Assembly (NCBI RefSeq): GCF_005280255.1
Contig: NZ_CP040018.1
Span: 1,550,001 to 1,614,000 of the forward strand
Length of the DNA: 64,000 nt
Direction of reading: 5' to 3'
DNA from: Arthrobacter sp. 24S4-2
Lineage (GTDB): Bacteria; Actinomycetota; Actinomycetes; Actinomycetales; Micrococcaceae
In this document: in pieces, positions 9,122 to 15,617 of the stretch
How the letters are laid out: each line of letters begins with the position of its first letter
Numbering within the stretch: position 1 is the stretch's first letter
Position numbers and translations under genes: made by a program
The notes under the pieces: generated by a model
Database searches by the model: none
Told to the model about the DNA's origin: nothing
What the model saw: the letters and a program-made list of their open reading frames with translations, nothing else

Positions 9122-10483
9122 TCAGCGGTACCGGCGGAACACCTCCCGCAGCCCGCCGGCCGCGACTCTTCCGACGACGGCGGCGCGGTCCGCAGGGCCG
9201 TGGGCGCCCACGGGTTCCACCGAGGAGATGAGGGCCGCGGCATCGCCGAGTCCCATGGCGACCGGAACATCGAGCAGGGATCCGACAGTGAGGCGGGCAC
9301 GCCGGGTGTCGTCCCAGGCATCAGGCCCGGGATCATTGTGGAAGACCCTGGACACGGCCAGCCGGTGCCAGCCGCCGCCAACGCGGACGGAGGCCCGGTA
9401 GGTGACCGCATCGCCGCGGACGTCCACGCGTCCGCCGGCCAGGAACACCCTCGGGCCGAAGGGGTTGTAGTCAAGGAATCCGGTCACCCGTGCCTGCGGT
9501 CCTGCACCGTTCAGGGACAGGGCCACAGTGAGGGTGAGGCGCACTTCCGGGCCGGAGTCCGGGCCGGGGTTGGCGCTCAGCTGCTCCGTGAAGCGGATGC
9601 CGGCCGCCGGTTCCGTCATGGCGGTGCAGGAGGCGTCCTTGGGCAGGCCTTCGGCGGTCATGCCTTTGAGGTAGCTGCGGGCATCCCGGTACCCCATGCC
9701 GATCAGGGTGTCCGCATCGATCCGGTTGAGGTAGAACTCCGGATCCAGCGGTAGGGGATTCTCCGGCTTGACCACGTGGAGCGTGAAGTTCCGGCCGGCC
9801 GCTGCCGCGGCTTCGAAGTCGGCCAGGAGCGCGCCCATGGCGCTCATTTCGATCATGTGGACGTACTGTTCCAGCGGGCCGTCGCCCCAGTAGCCGGTGT
9901 TGCCGATGCACCAGACCAGCCACACTTCGTCGGCTCCGCGCCGGAGGGCCTCAGCCACGTTGGCGTCGCGGATCCAGACCGCGTCCGTCCAGATCTTTCC
10001 GTGCCGCCGCAGCGGGGTGAGGAAAATGGGCAGCGACATTCCGGCTGCCATGAGTTCGGCATCCACGTCGCGTGCATCGATGGCATGGCACCGTTTCCCG
10101 GTGAACTCCACCACGTTGAAGGTGCCTTCGACGGCGCCCGGAAGGGCGGCGCGGCGCCGGATCTCGTCGTCGTCGATCCCGAGCGCCGGAAACACTTTGT
10201 CCAGCAGGCCGTCGGCGTCACCGATTGCGGGCAGCGACCACGGTCCCTTCGCATAGTCGCCCAGCGGCAGCGCCGAGCCGAAGTCCTTCACGTTCACCCC
10301 GGACCAGTTCCGGCACATGTCCTCGGGTGGTACGCCGGAGAGCATCATGCCCGCGGTCATGATGCCGCCCGACGTTCCGTCCACGTGGTCAAAGCGCAGG
10401 CCCTCCTCGGCCAGGGCAAGCACCACCCCGGCTTGCCAGGCGACGCGCATCCCGCCACCGGCCAGCACCAGTGAGCGCTTCAC
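9122..10483 (-). CDS. Patatin-like phospholipase with C-terminal accessory domain
   Basis: Patatins are acyl hydrolases with a Ser-Asp dyad. The oxyanion loop GGGMR is at residues 9-13, the nucleophile elbow GTSGG places Ser at 38, and the dyad Asp is best assigned to WTDAVW at 167, where DA replaces the usual DG. The patatin fold ends near residue 285. Residues about 296-400 form a second domain starting GIRFTEQL, with GFLDYNPFG and VFHNDPGPDAW, that resembles the C-terminal domain of the GMC oxidoreductase at the head of the same operon. The start is GTG at 10483, overlapping the upstream stop by four bases. It is the last gene of the seven-gene operon. Confidence 0.87.
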   Translation of the reverse strand: MKRSLVLAGGGMRVAWQAGVVLALAEEGLRFDHVDGTSGGIMTAGMMLSGVPPEDMCRNWSGVNVKDFGSALPLGDYAKGPWSLPAIGDADGLLDKVFPALGIDDDEIRRRAALPGAVEGTFNVVEFTGKRCHAIDARDVDAELMAAGMSLPIFLTPLRRHGKIWTDAVWIRDANVAEALRRGADEVWLVWCIGNTGYWGDGPLEQYVHMIEMSAMGALLADFEAAAAAGRNFTLHVVKPENPLPLDPEFYLNRIDADTLIGMGYRDARSYLKGMTAEGLPKDASCTAMTEPAAGIRFTEQLSANPGPDSGPEVRLTLTVALSLNGAGPQARVTGFLDYNPFGPRVFLAGGRVDVRGDAVTYRASVRVGGGWHRLAVSRVFHNDPGPDAWDDTRRARLTVGSLLDVPVAMGLGDAAALISSVEPVGAHGPADRAAVVGRVAAGGLREVFRRYR

Positions 10484-10965
10484 TGCCCGGCCTCCTGGCC
10501 GGTCCCCAGTCCCGTCCCCCGGCCGCGGCCGCTCTCCCAGTAGACCCGGCGCAGATAGATAAGGCAGAGTGCCGCCGTCGCAAGGTCAAACGCCGCCACC
10601 GTCAGGGCCACCGGCGCGAACACGCCGTTCAGGACGCCGACCGCGACGGCGGCGCACGCGCCCGCCTTTTGGATTCCGGACCACAGCAGGACTTCCGGGG
10701 CCGGCTTCGGACGCAGCAGCGTGTGGAGCAGCAGTCCGCCCACCACCACCATGAACATGCCTACCGTGGCGAACAGCTGGCGCGCCGCCGTCGTCGGCTC
10801 CGCTCCGAGCAGCTCCAGGACAGTGCCGCCCAACGGGATCTGCACCGCACCGGAAAAGACAGTGACCACGGCGATCGCGGCCAGGAGGGCCCGCAGCGGG
10901 TCGGCCGCGATCCAGGCACCGACGCCGGGGGAGGGCGTCCCGGACGGGCGCACCGCCCCGCTCAT
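10480..10965 (-). CDS. Four-helix membrane protein, unknown function
   Basis: The 161-residue product has about four predicted transmembrane segments (LRALLAAIAVVTVFSGAVQI, LFATVGMFMVVVGGLLLHTLL, a weaker GACAAVAVGVLNGVFAPVAL, and FDLATAALCLIYL). I do not recognise a characterised family. It overlaps the patatin start by four bases (GTGA) and lies 13 bases after the previous operon gene, so it is translationally coupled in the lipid operon. The ATG at 10965 was preferred to an upstream ATG that would begin inside the preceding gene. It may anchor or organise the operon's enzymes at the membrane, but this is inference from position only. Confidence 0.75.
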   Translation of the reverse strand: MSGAVRPSGTPSPGVGAWIAADPLRALLAAIAVVTVFSGAVQIPLGGTVLELLGAEPTTAARQLFATVGMFMVVVGGLLLHTLLRPKPAPEVLLWSGIQKAGACAAVAVGVLNGVFAPVALTVAAFDLATAALCLIYLRRVYWESGRGRGTGLGTGQEAGQ

Positions 10966-10978
10966 GATCCCGAGCCGT

Positions 10979-11461
10979 TCATGCGAAGGCCTCCCAGAGC
11001 CGGCCCCTGTCCACCAGCAGCCACACAATGGCCAGCCAGGTGAGCGTAGAGACGTAGAAGCGGATGTCGTTCAGCAGCATCCAGCGGCGCAGCAGGGAGC
11101 GCAGTTCGGTGTCGTCGGCAAAGTCTCCGCCGCGGATCCTGACGTTGATCGGAATGATCAGGGCCTGGCCCACCACCGTGAGGACGATGATCCCGAGCAG
11201 GCACAGCACGGCCGGGACCAGCCGCGTGGTGCCCCATTCGGTCCAGACCAGGATGATGCCGGAGATGAACATCGGCGGCACCACTACGGTGAAGAACTTG
11301 GTGGCCTGACGGGTGGGGGTGCCGAAGTGCATGTCCACGTTGCCGCGGTGCAGGGACTGCCAGGTGGGGTACAGGAAGAACTTCAGGACCCACATGGTGC
11401 CCACGTACATGGTGGCTCCGAACAGGAAGTACAGTGCGTTCAGCAGCAGGAGCCAGTTCAC
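10979..11461 (-). CDS. Membrane protein, possibly DUF1772-like
   Basis: The 160-residue protein has four hydrophobic helices: residues about 2-20, 50-70, 80-100 and 135-155. It includes the aromatic-rich segments LKFFLYPTWQSLHRG and FFTVVVPPMFISG. The size and helix pattern recall small DUF1772/anthrone-oxygenase-type membrane proteins, but I am not sure of the family. The start is GTG at 11461, overlapping the stop of the decarboxylase-like gene by four bases (GTGA), which fixes the start. It is gene five of the seven-gene operon. The function is unknown; its place beside soluble lipid-type enzymes suggests work on a membrane substrate. Confidence 0.75.
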   Translation of the reverse strand: MNWLLLLNALYFLFGATMYVGTMWVLKFFLYPTWQSLHRGNVDMHFGTPTRQATKFFTVVVPPMFISGIILVWTEWGTTRLVPAVLCLLGIIVLTVVGQALIIPINVRIRGGDFADDTELRSLLRRWMLLNDIRFYVSTLTWLAIVWLLVDRGRLWEAFA

Positions 11462-12426
11462 GGGGTGCCTCCGGTGCCGGAAGTGTCTTCCCTGCGGGCT
11501 GTCGCGGTCCGGTCCGGCCCGGGCATCCACTCCTGGCCCTGGCCCAGTCCCACGACGGATTCGAGCGGGTCGCCGCCGGGGATCCGGGCGGCGTCTTCGG
11601 CGGTGGCGGCGGTCAGGAACCACGCCTCGTAGTGGTCGTCCAGGACCCCGCGGGCCTCTGGCAGGTACGCAGTGAACACGGGTTTGTCCGCAGGCTGGAG
11701 GGCCTTGAGCGGGGCGACGCCCGGGGCGTCGCCGAGCACCAGGCGGGCTTTCGCGTCACTGCCCACGGCGATGTCGCCGCTGGCTTCGAAGTAGATGTCC
11801 GATTTCATCAGCATCCCGCGGAAGGCGCAGTAGTTGGACGCCGCGAGCCTGAGCGGGATCCCCAGCGGCTCGGGGCGTTCGATCTCGATGAAGCAACCGA
11901 GCGTGCCGGCGTCGTCGTACTGGGCCGAGACGGTGGAGTCCGTGACCACAAAGTCCAGGCTGGCCCGGTGCTTCGGCATTCCCCAGATGCCCTTGCCACC
12001 TTTGACCGAGACTTCGGTGCTGACCGGAAGGTCCACCACGTACTGGCCCAGCCGGAACGTCTTTTGGAAGAGCAGCGGCAGAAGCGGAGGCACGGGCCGC
12101 GCTCCGTGAGTCACCGCGATCGCCAGCGAGTATTCGATGTACTGCCCGATGTCCGTCGACTTGTAGTTCACCACAGTGACCACCAGCAGCCCCTTGCCGC
12201 CAAGGCTGAAGGGCCTAAGCTCCGTGCCAGGCAGGATGGCAGCCGCCGCGCGCTTGTTGATGGGGAACGCCGCCATCAGCACGGGGGAGTCATCGGAGTT
12301 GACCGGCATGGCGTACTTGATGCCGTCCACCACGGCATGTTGTCCCCGCAGCCGCTCCTGCCGGTGCGGTACGGGCGAGGGCACCAGCCGCAGCAGGGAT
12401 GTGGCCACGCCGATGAGTCCGTTCAT
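11458..12426 (-). CDS. Acetoacetate decarboxylase-family protein
   Basis: The 322-residue product has the acetoacetate decarboxylase fold. Acetoacetate decarboxylase itself uses a Schiff-base lysine in a Lys-Lys pair. Here the equivalent segment is GIWGMPKHRASL, with the likely Schiff-base lysine at residue 152 followed by His 153 instead of the second lysine that lowers its pKa. That change suggests a reaction other than classical acetoacetate decarboxylation, such as the aldolase or dehydratase activities known for the wider superfamily. ATGA overlap with the upstream hydrolase fixes the start. The C-terminal 30 residues are polar and probably disordered. It is gene four of the operon. Confidence 0.85.
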   Translation of the reverse strand: MNGLIGVATSLLRLVPSPVPHRQERLRGQHAVVDGIKYAMPVNSDDSPVLMAAFPINKRAAAAILPGTELRPFSLGGKGLLVVTVVNYKSTDIGQYIEYSLAIAVTHGARPVPPLLPLLFQKTFRLGQYVVDLPVSTEVSVKGGKGIWGMPKHRASLDFVVTDSTVSAQYDDAGTLGCFIEIERPEPLGIPLRLAASNYCAFRGMLMKSDIYFEASGDIAVGSDAKARLVLGDAPGVAPLKALQPADKPVFTAYLPEARGVLDDHYEAWFLTAATAEDAARIPGGDPLESVVGLGQGQEWMPGPDRTATARREDTSGTGGTP

Positions 12427-13487
12427 CTGTTCAGCTCCTTGAGGATGATGGGGTAGGTGTCCGCCCAGGCGCGGGCACCGAAGAAGACGTCCAGGTGGCC
12501 GTACCCGGAGAGCAGGTTTAGCGAGTCCTTGCCGGGACGGTGGCCCTGGAAGAAGGTGAAGGTCCGTTCCTGGCTTTCGGGCAGGAAGCAGCGGTTGTTG
12601 CGCCCGGCCAGGAACGCGAACCGGGCATCGGTCTGCGGGGCTTCGGCCAGGAAGTTGCGGGGGAGCCCAGGGTGGTCGCCTGCAGCCACAATGCGCCGGG
12701 CCAGCACACTGTGGCCCATTTCGGAGAGGAACGTGAACGGGACTTCGGCGAACTCCCCGCTGATCCAGTTGTGCGTGGCCTCGTCCAGGTTTTCGTGCGA
12801 CCACAGTGCGGGCCGGCCGCTGCCGTAGGTGAAGCTGACCAGCCGGCATACCAGGTTGTCGCATTCGTGGTGGGTGGCCTTGACCATGAACCGGAGCATG
12901 CGGGAGAGGTACCCGTTGGATTTGTAGCCCCACGCCGGTGACAGGTACGGCGTGAAGGGTTTCAGCAGCTCGGCCAGGTAGGTGATCTTCACGACCGACC
13001 AGAGCGGAATGACGGGATGCAGTGAGACGGCGTTGGAGACAATGGTGTCCACCCGGGGCAGGAGCCCCGCAACGGCGGCCATGGTGAAGGAAACGGATCC
13101 CTGGCAGTGGATGACCGCCTTGAGGGTCTCGGCGCCGGTCGCCTTCAGGACGTAGTCCACCGCTGCAGGGTGGTCGTACACTGCAGCGTCCCCGAGCGTC
13201 CACGAGAGCGGTTCGAAGTCGATGGACGCCCGCCAGTTCAGGAGCCAGACATCCCAGCCGTCCTCGAGCAGGGCGTCCACCAGCGTCCGGGGCAGCGGCG
13301 GCCGGAAGAGCTCGGCCCGCACTCCGGCCCCGTGGACCAGCAGCACCGGACCCTTCTCCGGGGCCCCGGCGTCGGGCGGGACGGCGGTGGTGACATGCAC
13401 CAGGGTCAGCGGCGTCCGGTCCCCGGCAGGAAAGGGAATCACCTCGGTGACGTGGTCCGCCCGGGTGACGGTGCGGGGGCTGTTCAT
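12423..13487 (-). CDS. Alpha/beta hydrolase with cysteine in the nucleophile elbow
   Basis: The 354-residue protein has an alpha/beta hydrolase core: oxyanion motif VLLVHGAGV near residue 50, nucleophile elbow VIHCQGS with Cys at residue 128, and the catalytic His in GYGHLDVF at residue 331. Cysteine nucleophiles occur in dienelactone hydrolases and in polyhydroxyalkanoate synthases, where the elbow is G-X-C-X-G; here His replaces the first Gly. No signal peptide is visible. The start is the ATG at 13487, four bases inside the end of the metallophosphoesterase gene (ATGA). It is gene three of the operon and probably acts on an acyl or ester intermediate; this is inferred. Confidence 0.85.
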   Translation of the reverse strand: MNSPRTVTRADHVTEVIPFPAGDRTPLTLVHVTTAVPPDAGAPEKGPVLLVHGAGVRAELFRPPLPRTLVDALLEDGWDVWLLNWRASIDFEPLSWTLGDAAVYDHPAAVDYVLKATGAETLKAVIHCQGSVSFTMAAVAGLLPRVDTIVSNAVSLHPVIPLWSVVKITYLAELLKPFTPYLSPAWGYKSNGYLSRMLRFMVKATHHECDNLVCRLVSFTYGSGRPALWSHENLDEATHNWISGEFAEVPFTFLSEMGHSVLARRIVAAGDHPGLPRNFLAEAPQTDARFAFLAGRNNRCFLPESQERTFTFFQGHRPGKDSLNLLSGYGHLDVFFGARAWADTYPIILKELNR

Positions 13488-15604
13488 GGCGGAAATCCCT
13501 CCCTGGCGATGGTGACCGGTGGTTCGAAGAGCCGGAGGGAGGGCAGCCCGCGCGACGGCACCGGGCGCAGGGCGCCGCCGTCGTCCATTCTTTCCAGGTC
13601 CCAGTCCCGGCAGATGCTGTCCACGGCCACCGGAAACACTGTCAGGTTGCCGTCCGCGGCGATCCTGATCCGCAGGAAGCCTTTGTGGTCCTCGATGGCC
13701 TGGCCCGACATGGCCCACGCGGCCACCTCCCCGGTTGCGGTGCCCAGGATAAAGATGGCGAACGCCTCACTGCCCGCCGCGTAACCGGCAACGAAAGTTA
13801 TGGCCAGAACCAGCCCGAGGGTCAGGTACGGAGGCCAGCCTGACGGCCAGGGCAGCAGGATCACGACGGCGATTCCCGCCGCGAGTGCCGAAATCTGCCA
13901 GAGTGCACCGCGGGCAACAGTGAACCCGGCACCGTTTTCCCGCGAATCCCGGTCGAGGCCGAGCGGGGTGCCCAGTGTGGCCAGCAACAGGAGCAGAAGC
14001 AAGGGGACGGCGAGGATTGCCAGTGCGAGGAGGACCGTATTCCCTGTTTTCAGGGTGACAAGGCTGTCCAGGAATGACAGGCCCCGGAAGGCGCTGAAGA
14101 CGGTCCAGAGCGTGAGGGCTGCTACCATGTGGGCGACGCCGAGGGCTGACCCGAAGCCCGGGTTGCGGACCGGCAGCCAAAACGGCGAGAGCGGGTTCGC
14201 CAGGCGTCCGCGGAGCCGCCTTGATGCAGCCCCGCCCGGGAAGGTGCCGGGCATGAGGGCGAAGCGGCGTGTTCCCCGCGCATCCGGCGGTGCCGGTGTG
14301 TCCGCCGGTGCATCTCCCGGTGCTGCGGCGTCTGCCGGGGCTCCCGATGCCGGTGCAGTTCGCGCTGGGACGTCTGTGTGTGCATCAGCCGGGGCGCCTG
14401 CCGGGGCCGGCAGGCACAGCGGAAGCGTGAGCTCCGCGGACAGCCATCCGGCGTCCGCCAGGAAGGCACCGCCCAGGCCGCAGGTGATGAGCTGGGTCCG
14501 GCGCGGGTCGATGGAAGCCGCGGGGCTGCCTTCACGCTGTTCGCCCGGCACCATTTCCTCGTAGCGCGAGTAGTGGTGCTGGTCCCCGGTGAGCCACAGA
14601 CGGACGGACGCCCCCGTTTCCTCGAACATCCCCGCACGGCGGTTGAAGCGGCGCCGAAGGTAGTCCTGCTCAAAGAAATGCACCTGCCGGAACGCGCTCG
14701 GGTCCTCAGCTGCCTTGGCCCAGTATGGTGCGGCCACGCACAGGATGATGGCGTCGCCGGGCAGCAGCCGGGCAGTTACCGTGTTGTAGAAGTAGTCCAG
14801 TTGGGGCTCGTCGATGTACTGTCCCAGCTGGCTGTCCAGCCCCAGGAGCCACCATCCGGGTGCATCGTCGCCTCCCGTGAGCCGGAGGGCAAAGTAGCTG
14901 CGCGTCTGGATGGTTCGCCAGCCGCCGATGTTGCGTTGCCGGGTGAACAGCCGGATGAAGGACGTAAGGCCGTCGTACCAGTCGTGGTTGCCGGGCAGGG
15001 CCAGCAGCACGCCGGCCCGGCCGGGGGAGCGGCCTGCCGGCAGCGCTGTCCGGTAGGGACCCACCATGCGGTCTTCATAGGCAGCCGGGGCTGCCACCGG
15101 ATACACCTCGTCGCCGCCGAGCACCAGCACCCTGCCGCGCCGCAGCTCATGGCCATCGACCAGCAGCGACTTTTCGGCCAGCAATGTGGCCACGGTGTAG
15201 GTGGCGTCAAAGCCGTCGCCGAGATCCGCCGTGAAGTCGAGCCACAGTGCTGCGGTCCCGGCCCCGCCGGCCGTGTCGTGATCTCCGGCTTGCTGTTCGG
15301 CCCGCCGTTCGGCCTGCTGTTGAGCCTGCGCGGCGGGCGATGTTGCGGCCGGTGATCCGGGCAGGCCCAGGTCCCTGACCACCGGCTGGGCCGGCTGGCC
15401 CGGGATGGGCAGCCGTGCCAGGTCGAGTTCGTAGCGGGGGAAGCCGCCCTCCAGCTCGCGTTTGTCGCCGAAGTCGGCAAAAACGGACGCCAGGGCCACT
15501 CGAACCGCGGTTCGGCCCAGCTGGGCCGGGGCCAGCCAGCGCACAGCATCCCGGGGGGTGAAGCCAAGTCCGTTGCTGTGCTGCGCCAGCTCACTCCGCT
15601 TCAT
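13484..15604 (-). CDS. Metallophosphoesterase with C-terminal membrane segments
   Basis: The 706-residue product has calcineurin-like phosphoesterase motifs. GDEVYP lies at residues 164-169, GNHDWYDG at 205-212, and LTGDQHHYSRYE holds the late histidines. The usual first motif D-X-H is replaced by DFTADLGDGFD near 123. A Gln/Ala-rich linker occupies about 87-115. A low-complexity stretch near 410-440 (PADAHTD, then repeated ADTPAPP-type sequence) separates the catalytic domain from a C-terminal region with about five hydrophobic segments between residues 530 and 680. It is therefore probably membrane-anchored. The start at 15604 lies 13 bases after the GMC gene stop. The substrate is unknown. 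Confidence 0.87.
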   Translation of the reverse strand: MKRSELAQHSNGLGFTPRDAVRWLAPAQLGRTAVRVALASVFADFGDKRELEGGFPRYELDLARLPIPGQPAQPVVRDLGLPGSPAATSPAAQAQQQAERRAEQQAGDHDTAGGAGTAALWLDFTADLGDGFDATYTVATLLAEKSLLVDGHELRRGRVLVLGGDEVYPVAAPAAYEDRMVGPYRTALPAGRSPGRAGVLLALPGNHDWYDGLTSFIRLFTRQRNIGGWRTIQTRSYFALRLTGGDDAPGWWLLGLDSQLGQYIDEPQLDYFYNTVTARLLPGDAIILCVAAPYWAKAAEDPSAFRQVHFFEQDYLRRRFNRRAGMFEETGASVRLWLTGDQHHYSRYEEMVPGEQREGSPAASIDPRRTQLITCGLGGAFLADAGWLSAELTLPLCLPAPAGAPADAHTDVPARTAPASGAPADAAAPGDAPADTPAPPDARGTRRFALMPGTFPGGAASRRLRGRLANPLSPFWLPVRNPGFGSALGVAHMVAALTLWTVFSAFRGLSFLDSLVTLKTGNTVLLALAILAVPLLLLLLLATLGTPLGLDRDSRENGAGFTVARGALWQISALAAGIAVVILLPWPSGWPPYLTLGLVLAITFVAGYAAGSEAFAIFILGTATGEVAAWAMSGQAIEDHKGFLRIRIAADGNLTVFPVAVDSICRDWDLERMDDGGALRPVPSRGLPSLRLFEPPVTIAREGFPP

Positions 15605-15617
15605 GTCCGGTGGCTCC

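Noticed and set aside
12423..13718. Upstream extension of the alpha/beta hydrolase start to 13718
   Set aside because: The extra 77 residues lie inside the metallophosphoesterase coding region and are Arg/Pro/Gly-rich noise. The ATGA overlap at 13487 fits the operon pattern.
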